From positions 50,769 through 114,768 of the forward strand of contig CAJJAM010000003.1 of the NCBI GenBank assembly GCA_905182235.1: DNA of 64,000 nucleotides, given 5' to 3'. The number at the start of each line of letters is the position of its first letter. Position 1 is the stretch's first letter. The DNA is from SAR86 cluster bacterium SAR86B. Its GTDB lineage: Bacteria; Pseudomonadota; Gammaproteobacteria; Magnimaribacterales; Magnimaribacteraceae. Position numbers and translations under genes: made by a program. Shown here in pieces: positions 1 to 8,159 of the stretch. The notes beneath the pieces were generated by a model. That model had not been told where the DNA came from, ran no database searches, and saw only the letters and a program-made list of their open reading frames with translations.

Positions 1-1
1 C

Positions 2-229
2 CCAGATGCGTTTATTATCGATCGGAATAAAGCGAGACATCATCTCTCTTTCGGTTTTGGCATCCATAGGTGCATGGGAAACCGTGTTGGAGAAATGCAA
101 CTTCGTATCCTTTGGGAAGAAATTCTTAAACGTTTTGATCGCATAGAAATGATGGGAGAACCTCAGCGAGTGTTATCTAATTTTGTTATGGGATACAGCA
201 ATGTTCCTGTAAGAGTCCATAAGAAATAA
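2..229 (+). CDS. Cytochrome P450, C-terminal fragment (CYP153-like)
   Basis: Partial gene cut by the window edge; 75 residues remain. It contains the P450 heme-ligand loop, [18 protein letters not shown], in which the Cys is the proximal thiolate ligand of heme iron. The stretch around it, including the following LRILWEEIL, resembles the CYP153 family of bacterial terminal alkane/fatty-acid hydroxylases; that family assignment is from memory of the motif. A [2Fe-2S] ferredoxin starts 14 bases downstream, the usual electron donor arrangement for CYP153 systems. The reductase is not visible here and may lie upstream. The likely role is oxygenation of a hydrophobic substrate, feeding the acyl-CoA dehydrogenases nearby. 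Confidence 0.88.
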   Translation, partial: PDAFIIDRNKARHHLSFGFGIHRCMGNRVGEMQLRILWEEILKRFDRIEMMGEPQRVLSNFVMGYSNVPVRVHKK

Positions 230-243
230 CTAACCAAGAAAAT

Positions 244-564
244 ATGACCAAAGTAATATTTATTGATCACGATGGAAATAATCATCAAATAAATGCCACT
301 CAGGGTGATAGCCTTATGGAAGTAGCAATATCTAATAATATCCCAGGCATAGATGCTGATTGTGGTGGTCTTTGTGCATGCGGCACTTGCCATGTATTTG
401 TGGAGCCTAATTGGTTGTCTAAAGTTGGGGAGAGAAGTGAAATGGAAGACTCAATGTTAGAATACACTGAAAGCGTTAAATCTAACTCTCGTCTATCTTG
501 CCAAATTAAAATATCAGAGGAACTTGAAGGTCTAACAGTCCAACTTCCAGAAGAACAATATTAG
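244..564 (+). CDS. [2Fe-2S] ferredoxin, adrenodoxin/putidaredoxin type
   Basis: The 106-residue protein carries the adrenodoxin-type cluster ligands Cys40, Cys46, Cys49 and Cys86 (C-x5-C-x2-C-x36-C) in DCGGLCACGTC and LSCQIKI. Proteins of this kind shuttle single electrons from a flavin reductase to a P450. Its position 14 bases after the P450 gene implies one operon and a redox-partner role. The length is normal for the family and no signal peptide is seen, so it should be cytosolic. It could instead be an Isc-type ferredoxin, but no isc genes surround it. Confidence 0.9.
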   Translation: MTKVIFIDHDGNNHQINATQGDSLMEVAISNNIPGIDADCGGLCACGTCHVFVEPNWLSKVGERSEMEDSMLEYTESVKSNSRLSCQIKISEELEGLTVQLPEEQY

Positions 565-588
565 TTTTAAAAAATAAAAGTTTAAGCC

Positions 589-1464
589 ATGCCTGAAATC
601 CAATATTTCAATGCAGTCGATTCAAGAGATGAGATGCTTGCTTCTTTAAAAAAAGATGGGGCAATTATCGTTGAAGGTGTTGTAGATAAATCATTTATTA
701 ATTCACTAAGAGAAGAGACGGACCCTTACATGGAGTTATCAAGACCTGGGCAAGATGAATTCTCGGGTAAATACACAACGAGGACAGGTGGTCTGGTATC
801 AAGATCCTCTAAATGCAGAGACCTTATTCAAAATCAGCTTATCCTAGATATGTGTGACGGTCTTCTTCTAGAGCATTGCGGAAGGTACCAACTTCATTTA
901 ACTCAAATTATTAGAGTTAAACCTAAAGAAACAAAACAATTAATACACAAAGACAAATGGGCATGGGGAAATGACTTAAACCATCTTGAACCTCAACTGA
1001 ACACCATTTGGGCTTTAAGTGAATTTACCAATGAGAACGGTGCTACCAGGGTGGCTCCCGGAAGCTCTACTTGGGAAGACAAACGTGAAATTAATGAGGA
1101 AGAAATAGTACAAGCGACAATGAAACTTGGCTCTGTACTAATTTATACAGGATCGGTGTTTCACGGAGCTGGTTCAAATGAAAGCGATGCGGATAGGATA
1201 GGCTTGAACATAACCTATACTTTAGGGTGGCTAAGGCAAGAAGAAAATCAATATTTATCAACCCCTCCGGAAGTTGCAAAAGACTTAGACCCTAAGCTTC
1301 TTAAGCTTATTGGCTACTCCATGGGGAACTATTCTCTAGGCTATTTTACTCCTCCAGGAGACCCGGGTGAATTACCTGAAGTTGTGCCACCACAATACGC
1401 CGTGGGATTAAAAGAGAGCCCTAGCTTTGGCTATGTAAACTATGAAGAAAAAGAAAGTGAGTAA
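589..1464 (+). CDS. Phytanoyl-CoA dioxygenase (PhyH) family protein
   Basis: This 291-residue protein has the hallmarks of the PhyH branch of Fe(II)/2-oxoglutarate oxygenases. It has an HxD metal motif in LIHKDKWAW, a distal metal His in SVFHGAGSN, and a following Arg (DRIGLN) of the kind that binds 2-oxoglutarate. Members hydroxylate branched fatty acyl-CoAs or small molecules, and the substrate cannot be read from sequence. It lies 24 bases after the ferredoxin and 27 bases before an esterase, probably in the same operon, which suggests oxidative handling of hydrophobic compounds. Confidence 0.85.
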   Translation: MPEIQYFNAVDSRDEMLASLKKDGAIIVEGVVDKSFINSLREETDPYMELSRPGQDEFSGKYTTRTGGLVSRSSKCRDLIQNQLILDMCDGLLLEHCGRYQLHLTQIIRVKPKETKQLIHKDKWAWGNDLNHLEPQLNTIWALSEFTNENGATRVAPGSSTWEDKREINEEEIVQATMKLGSVLIYTGSVFHGAGSNESDADRIGLNITYTLGWLRQEENQYLSTPPEVAKDLDPKLLKLIGYSMGNYSLGYFTPPGDPGELPEVVPPQYAVGLKESPSFGYVNYEEKESE

Positions 1465-1491
1465 TCTCTAATAAAGAAACTCAAGATTGAT

Positions 1492-2499
1492 ATGATAAAT
1501 TTCCTATTAAAACTTCCAAACTGGATACTTATTTTGCTTTCAAGAAAAAAACAAATAACTCTAGAACACAGAAAACTTCATCCGCCGTTTCAGCTTATGT
1601 TATCGCAAGATACCTTAGGAGATGTTGATTTCTCAACCCTAACTGCCGAACAATTTAGAGAATCTTATTTAGAACAAAGTAAATTAATCCCCCAGCAACC
1701 CAACCATAAAGTTGTTACTGAGGATCATCAGATATCAGTAGGTTCAGAAAATATCCTAGTGAGACAATACACTCCTTTAGACAGCGCCGAAACACAAAAT
1801 GCTTTGGTTTACTTTCATGGCGGAGGGTGGGTTATAGGCAGCGTAGAAACCCACAATGAGTTGTGCGAGAGTCTTTGTCTTAAGTTAGGATTTAAGATAT
1901 TTTCTGTGGATTATAGATTATCACCAGAATACAAATACCCCACTCCGTTTAATGATTGTCTTGCTGGTTATAATTGGGTTGTAGATAACTCTGTAGATCT
2001 AAAGATTAAAGAAAACAATATATCTGTTGGAGGAGACAGTGCCGGAGGAAACCTTGCTGCTGCTATTTGTTTAAAACAGCAAGAAGCAGGACAGCCCCTA
2101 CCCAAGGCACAGCTCTTAATCTACCCGGTAACAGATTTACAGTTTCAAACTAAATCCATCCAAGAAGATTGTGCTGAAGGTTTTATGCTGACTAAGGTTG
2201 CCATGGAATGGTTTGCAGAACAATACTTGGAATCAAAAGACAGCGTTATGGACCCCCTAGTATCACCTTTACTGGCTAATTCCTTACAAGGTTTACCTCC
2301 GGCGGTCGTTGTGACGGCTGGGTTTGACCCATTACGGGATGAAGGAAATGCTTATGCTGAGGAACTAAAAAATTCGGATGTTAAAGTTTTTCACAAAGAA
2401 TATCTTGGCTACATTCACGGCTTTGCCACAATGCCTATTATTCCCGGCGTTGATAATGCGCTGGAAGAAATTAGTAAAGAATTTTTGGAATTAACATAA
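1492..2499 (+). CDS. Alpha/beta hydrolase, hormone-sensitive-lipase (HSL) type esterase
   Basis: The 335-residue protein shows the HSL-family oxyanion motif HGGGW and the nucleophile elbow GDSAGG. Candidate triad partners are the Asp in FDPLRDEG and the His in YIHGFA. Enzymes of this family hydrolyse short- to medium-chain carboxylic esters in the cytosol. There is a weakly hydrophobic N-terminus but no convincing signal peptide. It is the last gene of the plus-strand P450-ferredoxin-PhyH run and is followed at once by a hairpin terminator shared with the convergent acyl-CoA dehydrogenase gene. Confidence 0.88.
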   Translation: MINFLLKLPNWILILLSRKKQITLEHRKLHPPFQLMLSQDTLGDVDFSTLTAEQFRESYLEQSKLIPQQPNHKVVTEDHQISVGSENILVRQYTPLDSAETQNALVYFHGGGWVIGSVETHNELCESLCLKLGFKIFSVDYRLSPEYKYPTPFNDCLAGYNWVVDNSVDLKIKENNISVGGDSAGGNLAAAICLKQQEAGQPLPKAQLLIYPVTDLQFQTKSIQEDCAEGFMLTKVAMEWFAEQYLESKDSVMDPLVSPLLANSLQGLPPAVVVTAGFDPLRDEGNAYAEELKNSDVKVFHKEYLGYIHGFATMPIIPGVDNALEEISKEFLELT

Positions 2500-2526
2500 A
2501 AAAGGCCCCGTTAGGAGCCCTTTTTA
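2500..2526. terminator. Bidirectional hairpin terminator
   Basis: An A-rich arm and GGCCCC pair with GGAGCCC and a T-run around a GTTA loop (one mismatch and one bulge). It lies between two convergent genes, so it can act on both strands. Confidence 0.75.
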
Positions 2527-2540
2527 TATAGAAAAATAAT

Positions 2541-3761
2541 TTAAGTATTAGTATATTTTCCTAACTCCTCTCTAGCCACGGTTCTTCTGTGCACTTCATC
2601 TGGTCCATCTGCGAGCCTTAATGTCCTCATGTGGGCATACATGCTAGCAAGAGGGAAATCTTGACTCACTCCGCCACCGCCATGAATTTGGATAGCTCGA
2701 TCAATAAGTCTACAAGCCACTATGGGAACGTGCACTTTTATTTGAGCAATTTCACTTCTCGCAACTTTATTTCCTACCGTATCCATCATATGCGCGGCAT
2801 TTAAAGTTAGTAATCTAGAAGTTTCTATATCAATTCTACTTTCAGCTATGTAGTCAAAGTTAGCTCCCAGAACAGATAGTTTCTTACCAAAGGCGACTCT
2901 CTCTTCAGCACGCTTACACATAAGTTCTAAAGCTCTCTCCATGACACCTATGGTTCTCATGCAATGATGGATTCTTCCAGGCCCTAGGCGTCCTTGAGAT
3001 ATTTCAAAACCTCTTCCTTCTCCGAGTAGTAGATTTTCTTTTGGAACTCTTACGTCTTTAAAGCTTACTCGGCCATGACCGTGAGGAGCGTCATCATAAC
3101 CAAAGACATGCATCATCTTTTCAATCTTTATTCCAGGAGTGTCCATAGGAACAATAATTTGTGATTGGCGTTGGTGCTTAGGATTGTCAGGGTTAGTCAT
3201 ACACATAAAAATAAGAACTTTACACCTTGGATCTCCAGCTCCTGAAGTCCACCATTTTTCTCCATTGATTACATACTCATCGCCGTCTAAAACAGCTGAG
3301 GAGCATATATTCGTAGCGTCTGAAGATGCTACAGCTGGTTCAGTCATTGCAAAAGCAGAACGTATTTCTCCATTAAGCAAAGGCTTTAGCCATCTATCTT
3401 GCTGTTCTTCATTTGCATATTTTGCAAACACTTCCATATTCCCTGTGTCAGGAGCAGAGCAATTAAATATCTCTCCTGCTATACCGGACCTTCCCATTAG
3501 CTCACACAAAGGAGCATAATCAAGATTGGTCATGTCATCACCTAAAGGGTTCTCTGGTAGAAACAAATTCCATAGCCCTTCGCTCTTAGCTATCTCTTTT
3601 TTATCTTCAATAATTTGAGGTATTTGCCAACGATTTCCTTGCTCTGTGAACTCGGCCATTTGCTCAGCATAAATTGCTTCTGCAGGATAAATATGGTCAT
3701 CAAGGAATTTGGCTATTCTAATTTGTAGATCTTTTGACCTGTCTGAGAATTCTAGTTGCAT
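2541..3761 (-). CDS. Acyl-CoA dehydrogenase (ACAD10/11-like, FadE family)
   Basis: A 406-residue FAD-dependent acyl-CoA dehydrogenase catalysing alpha,beta-desaturation of acyl-CoA. The usual N-terminal helical, middle beta ([15 protein letters not shown]) and C-terminal helical domains are visible. The C-terminal signature [14 protein letters not shown] and the ending [18 protein letters not shown] match the branch with long-chain ACAD10/11 and many marine FadE proteins. It is divergent from a LysR regulator that could control it. The substrate chain length is not determinable from sequence. Confidence 0.9.
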   Translation of the reverse strand: MQLEFSDRSKDLQIRIAKFLDDHIYPAEAIYAEQMAEFTEQGNRWQIPQIIEDKKEIAKSEGLWNLFLPENPLGDDMTNLDYAPLCELMGRSGIAGEIFNCSAPDTGNMEVFAKYANEEQQDRWLKPLLNGEIRSAFAMTEPAVASSDATNICSSAVLDGDEYVINGEKWWTSGAGDPRCKVLIFMCMTNPDNPKHQRQSQIIVPMDTPGIKIEKMMHVFGYDDAPHGHGRVSFKDVRVPKENLLLGEGRGFEISQGRLGPGRIHHCMRTIGVMERALELMCKRAEERVAFGKKLSVLGANFDYIAESRIDIETSRLLTLNAAHMMDTVGNKVARSEIAQIKVHVPIVACRLIDRAIQIHGGGGVSQDFPLASMYAHMRTLRLADGPDEVHRRTVAREELGKYTNT

Positions 3762-3794
3762 TTGTTTCTCCCTATAATTGAAATATATATTAAA

Positions 3795-3826
3795 AGTATT
3801 GTATTATAAGTTTTGTTTATAATACT
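3795..3826. promoter_or_regulatory. Inverted repeat in LysR/acyl-CoA dehydrogenase divergent promoter
   Basis: AGTATTGTATTATAA faces TTTATAATACT around a short spacer, in the 150-base gap between the divergent genes. LysR-type regulators typically bind interrupted palindromes (T-N11-A) in such gaps. This is a candidate operator, not a proven one. Confidence 0.4.
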
Positions 3827-3912
3827 CAAGGCAATTTAATGTTAATCACAAGGATAATAGTTCTATCTTAGGCCTTAGTCCATAAAGAAATGTAACACCA
3901 CTTGGAATATCT

Positions 3913-4821
3913 ATGAATCTTAATAATACTGATTTAAACCTTTTCATTGCGTTCGATGTAATCTACACAGAAAGAAATCTTACTAAAGCCGGAGAAGTCT
4001 TAGGAATAACTCAACCGGCAGTAAGTAATGCACTTTCCAGATTAAGAGAAACGTTTGACGATGATCTTTTTACCAGAACTTCTAAAGGAATGGTTCCAAC
4101 TGCTGTTGCACAGAATATAATTGAGGACGTTAGAAGTGCCCTAAGTCTTTTTAGAAATACAATATCAGATGCGGAAACGTTTAATCCAGAATCGGCAGGT
4201 ACAACTTTTAGGATATCAGCTGGTGATTTATCAGAATTCAGACTTCTTCCACCTCTAATAAAATCCTTATCTGAAACAGCACCGGATATTGGAATTGAGA
4301 GTTACTTAACACCAAGAAAAAATACACCTCGAGAGCTGGCCGCAGGAAATATAGATTTTAGTATTGACCCACCTATTCACAGTGATGAATCTCTAAGACA
4401 TCAAAAAATCTTTGAAGATAATTTTGTTCTTATAGTAAGAAAAGGACATCCCATTACGAAGAAGAAAAAGATAACTATGGAGGACTACTTAAGTCTATCT
4501 CACGTTAATATTTCAAATAGACGAACCGGTCTTGGACATGTTGATATGGCACTTTACAGATTAGGAGAAAGTCGTCGCATTGCCTTAAGAGCACAGAATT
4601 TTCTGGTTGCCCCTTTTATAATAGCTAACTCAGACCTGGCCTTAACATCAACAAAAAGTTTTTTAATTTCTAAAGATCTGACTGCTGTAAAGTTACCTTT
4701 CGCATTGGATCCTGCGGTCCTTCATCTGTATTGGCATGAAGCAAAAGACTCTGATCCTGGAAACATATGGATGAGAGAGTTAATCACTAAAGAATACGCA
4801 AAGCTACTTTCAAGAAAGTAA
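3913..4821 (+). CDS. LysR-family transcriptional regulator (NodD/NahR-like branch)
   Basis: A 302-residue LysR-type regulator. Residues about 6-64 form the winged helix-turn-helix (NLTKAGEVLGITQPAVSNAL, then LFTRTSKGMVPT), followed by the periplasmic-binding-protein-like effector domain. The DLNLFIAFDVIYTERNLT start resembles the NodD/NahR/LeuO branch, whose members often respond to aromatic or lipid-related ligands. It is transcribed divergently from the acyl-CoA dehydrogenase at 2541-3761, the classical layout for a LysR regulator and its target. The effector is unknown. Confidence 0.9.
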   Translation: MNLNNTDLNLFIAFDVIYTERNLTKAGEVLGITQPAVSNALSRLRETFDDDLFTRTSKGMVPTAVAQNIIEDVRSALSLFRNTISDAETFNPESAGTTFRISAGDLSEFRLLPPLIKSLSETAPDIGIESYLTPRKNTPRELAAGNIDFSIDPPIHSDESLRHQKIFEDNFVLIVRKGHPITKKKKITMEDYLSLSHVNISNRRTGLGHVDMALYRLGESRRIALRAQNFLVAPFIIANSDLALTSTKSFLISKDLTAVKLPFALDPAVLHLYWHEAKDSDPGNIWMRELITKEYAKLLSRK

Positions 4822-4873
4822 ATTTAAGTTCTTCATAAATAACTTAGCAAAAACTATCTAAAATTAAGAAAAT

Positions 4874-4958
<85 letters not shown>

Positions 4959-4980
4959 AAAGACTCGGCATTATAAGCAT

Positions 4981-5688
4981 CTACTCAGAAGATGTCGCCT
5001 GTTCTGATTGATAAAGTTCAAGATTTAAAAGTAACTTATCTATTTGTCTCTGAAGACCCATTAAAGTTTTATTTACTTGTTTACGATAAGTATCCATGGA
5101 CTTAATAGCTTCATCTTGAGTGGCAAGCCTTTCTTCTAAAACAGAATCATCAGCAGAAGGGGCAATATCCGCGATCTTAATTCTTAAGTTTTGTTGCGAT
5201 TTCTCTAACTTAGCAAACTCTAGATCTCTAGCACGTTGCTTGGCCCCCAGAGAGTTAATCTTTTTTGTTAATTTTTCTATCTGTTCTTCTAATTCTTTTA
5301 AGACCTTAATATTACTAGCTATCTCTTTCCTATTTTTTTTATTAGTTAGATCCCAAAGCTTTCTTATTTCTTTATTTATGAACTTTACGTCTTGCTCTGT
5401 AGATTCAATTATTTCTTGATTTTTTTGCTTCTGTTCGTCCAAAGATTCCTCAAGAATACTAATTCTTTCAATAAAATTTTGTCCGGCTTGCTGTTGATTA
5501 CCTGAAGTACTAAAGAACCAGAAGAATAATAATATTAATCCCCCTAAATTAATGAATCCAAGAGCTGCAGTAAAGAGCATGCTCGCTCCCCCTACTGGCT
5601 TATTGTTCCTGCCGGACATAGTTTCAGACCTAATAGGCTTTATATCAGGAGTCTGATTCTTAGAATCTGTAGAATTATTTTCAGTCAT
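4981..5688 (-). CDS. Single-pass membrane protein with long coiled coil, unknown function
   Basis: I do not recognise this 235-residue protein. It has a polar, low-complexity N-terminus (about 1-35), one hydrophobic segment at about 36-60 (FTAALGFINLGGLILLFFWF), then a charged Lys/Glu-rich coiled coil from about 75 to 225. This topology suggests an inner-membrane anchor with a periplasmic or cytoplasmic rod. It lies just upstream of tRNA-Leu on the same strand and opposite the acyl-CoA dehydrogenase pair. No enzymatic motif is visible. Confidence 0.75.
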   Translation of the reverse strand: MTENNSTDSKNQTPDIKPIRSETMSGRNNKPVGGASMLFTAALGFINLGGLILLFFWFFSTSGNQQQAGQNFIERISILEESLDEQKQKNQEIIESTEQDVKFINKEIRKLWDLTNKKNRKEIASNIKVLKELEEQIEKLTKKINSLGAKQRARDLEFAKLEKSQQNLRIKIADIAPSADDSVLEERLATQDEAIKSMDTYRKQVNKTLMGLQRQIDKLLLNLELYQSEQATSSE

Positions 5689-5803
5689 AATTTTTACATT
5701 TTAGTCTTTCTTTCTGTTTCTTCGTAGATACAATGTGATTCATATAAAAAATTTTAACATTTAATCTTAGATATATAGATATCTAAAAAAAACGAGGACA
5801 AAA

Positions 5804-6916
5804 ATGAATTTTGAATTTTCGGCGGAACAAATACAACTTAAGGATATAGCTCGTAAATTTCTAGAAAAAGAAGACTCTGTAAAAAGAGCAAGAGCGGTTC
5901 TTGAAGGTGAAACTTCATACGATGAAGAGCTATGGAAACTCATTGGAGAAATGGGTTTTACAGCCACTGCAATACCAGAGAAATATGATGGACTGGGGTT
6001 GGGCTATCTAGAGCTGTGTGTAATAGCTGAAGAATTAGGAAGAAGTTTAGCTCCCACTCCTTTTTCATCTAGCGTTTATCTTGCTACTGAATTCCTATTA
6101 AAACTTGGCTCGGAAGAAATGAAACAAAACTATTTACCAAAACTTGCTAGTGGAAGTTTAATTGGAACCTTTGCCCATACTGAAGGAAATACGTCTCCAA
6201 CAGAGGAAAATATTTCTTGTGAAGTTAAGGACAATTTAATAAATGGGATAAAAATAGTAGTCCCAGATGGAGATGTAGCAGATTTCACCATTGTTACAGC
6301 AAAAGAAGGTAATGACGTGGGATTGTATCTTGTTGATCTCAATTCTGATGGAGTGGAAATTGTTAATCAACAAACCTTAGATCCTTCAAGATCTCACGCA
6401 TCTTTAATATTCAAAGGAGCTAAAACTATAACATTGGGTTCGGCAAATGAAGGCTGGGATAACCTTCAAAATATTCTTGATAGAGCAGCAGTATTGTTTG
6501 CTTTTGAACAACTAGGTGGGGCAGAAGCTTCTATGGATATGGCAAAGGAATATGCCATGGGCCGTTTTGCTTTTGGTCGATCAATTGCTTCTTTTCAAGC
6601 AATAAAACACAAACTGGCAGATATGTATATTGCCGTAGAGCTTGCTCGATCAAATTGCTATTACGGAGCATGGGCTCTTAGTACTGATGCTCCAGAATTA
6701 GCTACAGCTGCTGCCACTTCAAGAGTAAGTGCTAGTCAGGCATTCAATGAATGTTCTAAAGAAAACATTCAAACTCATGGGGGCATGGGATTCACTTGGG
6801 AATTTGATTGTCACCTTTACTACAGAAGGTGTCGTCAATTAGCTGCAAATATTGGCAGTCAAAGTATTTGGAAAGATAAATTAATCAGCTCTCTTGAGAG
6901 AGCCAATCAACTATAG
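5804..6916 (+). CDS. Acyl-CoA dehydrogenase, FadE-like subunit A
   Basis: A 370-residue acyl-CoA dehydrogenase with the three family domains; QTHGGMGFTWEFDCHLYYRR near the C-terminus is typical of this branch. It is followed after nine bases by a second, 409-residue paralogue. Such adjacent unequal pairs resemble the mycobacterial FadE heterotetramers (for example FadE28-FadE29) that act on bulky or steroid-side-chain acyl-CoAs. That comparison is inference from layout and length. The start is preceded by the Shine-Dalgarno-like AGGAC. Confidence 0.88.
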   Translation: MNFEFSAEQIQLKDIARKFLEKEDSVKRARAVLEGETSYDEELWKLIGEMGFTATAIPEKYDGLGLGYLELCVIAEELGRSLAPTPFSSSVYLATEFLLKLGSEEMKQNYLPKLASGSLIGTFAHTEGNTSPTEENISCEVKDNLINGIKIVVPDGDVADFTIVTAKEGNDVGLYLVDLNSDGVEIVNQQTLDPSRSHASLIFKGAKTITLGSANEGWDNLQNILDRAAVLFAFEQLGGAEASMDMAKEYAMGRFAFGRSIASFQAIKHKLADMYIAVELARSNCYYGAWALSTDAPELATAAATSRVSASQAFNECSKENIQTHGGMGFTWEFDCHLYYRRCRQLAANIGSQSIWKDKLISSLERANQL

Positions 6917-6925
6917 GAGATAACT

Positions 6926-8155
6926 ATGGATTTTAATGATACAACTGAAGAAGCAAAATTTAGAAAAGAAGCCTACGAATGGCTTAAAGCTAATGCAGAC
7001 TTAAAAGAAGGACCAAAAGATGGCTGGAGATCAGCTTCAGAAGAAGAAGGTCTGGAACAAGTTAAAGTTTGGCAAAATAAACTTTATGAATCTGGATGGG
7101 CATGTATGCATTGGCCTAAAGAATTTGGCGGAAGAGAATCAACTCCAATTGAAAGAGTGATCTGGGGACAAGAAATTTCTAAATTTAAAGTCCCAGGAGG
7201 CTACCTCGAAATTGGTCAAGGCATGGCAGGACCTGTGATGATGATGTACGCAACAGAAGAACAGAAAGCAAGGCACCTTCCTCCTATGGCTAGAGGAGAA
7301 GAAATTTGGTGTCAGCTATTTAGTGAACCTGGTGCTGGATCAGATCTTGCAGGACTTAAAACTAAATCAGTTTTAGAAGGCGATACTTGGACAATAAATG
7401 GGCAAAAAATATGGACATCAGGAGCGCATTTTAGTGATTGGGGAATACTGGTTACAAGAAGCGATCCAACTGCTCATAAACACAAAGGGTTAACATATTT
7501 CTTTCTGGACATGAAATCTCCAGGTGTTGAAGTGAGACCCATCAAACAGATTTCTGGGGGTGCAAATTTTAACGAAGTGTATTTCACGGATGTAAAAATT
7601 CCTGATAGCCAGAGACTTGGTGCAGTTGGTGATGGTTGGAAAGTATCTTTAACCACCCTTATGAATGAAAGATTGGCTGTAGGTGATGCTTCAGGACCTG
7701 ATTTTCAAGAAGCTTTTACTCTTGCAAGAGGCCAGGATTTAAATGGAAGTTTAGCTATAGAAAATGGAGCTGTCAGAGAAAAACTAGCCGACTGGTACTG
7801 CCAGCAAAGTGGCCTGAAATTTGCAAAATATAGAAATATATCAGCATTATCTAGAGGAGAAACTCCCGGACCTCAGTCCTCTATCACGAAGATAGTTAGC
7901 GGAAATAAACTTCAAGAAATTGCTAATTTTGGCATGGACTTGATGGATTCTGCGGGAATACTTAGATCAGATGAGCCTGATGCCGACCAATCCATGTATC
8001 AATATGGATTCTACGGGGCTGCAGGCATAAGAATAGCCGGTGGAACCGATGAAATTCTAAAGAATATTATTTCAGAACAGGTACTAGGAATGCCTCAAGA
8101 CATGAGAGCCGATAAAGGAATACCGTTTAACGAAATTCCTTCTAGCAATAAGTAA
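6926..8155 (+). CDS. Acyl-CoA dehydrogenase, FadE-like subunit B
   Basis: A 409-residue paralogue of the preceding gene. The middle-domain motif CQLFSEPGAGSDLAGLKT (FAD/substrate loop) and the C-terminal GGTDEILKNIISEQVLG match the larger partner of two-subunit FadE enzymes. The nine-base spacing with a GGAG ribosome site implies co-translation with subunit A. The product should be a cytosolic flavoenzyme passing electrons to ETF. Its 3' end overlaps the open frame leading into mnmC. Confidence 0.9.
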   Translation: MDFNDTTEEAKFRKEAYEWLKANADLKEGPKDGWRSASEEEGLEQVKVWQNKLYESGWACMHWPKEFGGRESTPIERVIWGQEISKFKVPGGYLEIGQGMAGPVMMMYATEEQKARHLPPMARGEEIWCQLFSEPGAGSDLAGLKTKSVLEGDTWTINGQKIWTSGAHFSDWGILVTRSDPTAHKHKGLTYFFLDMKSPGVEVRPIKQISGGANFNEVYFTDVKIPDSQRLGAVGDGWKVSLTTLMNERLAVGDASGPDFQEAFTLARGQDLNGSLAIENGAVREKLADWYCQQSGLKFAKYRNISALSRGETPGPQSSITKIVSGNKLQEIANFGMDLMDSAGILRSDEPDADQSMYQYGFYGAAGIRIAGGTDEILKNIISEQVLGMPQDMRADKGIPFNEIPSSNK

Positions 8156-8159
8156 TTTT

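Noticed and set aside
3139..3519. 126-codon plus-strand frame inside the acyl-CoA dehydrogenase at 2541-3761
   Set aside because: It is antisense to a coding region with clear family motifs and has no support of its own.
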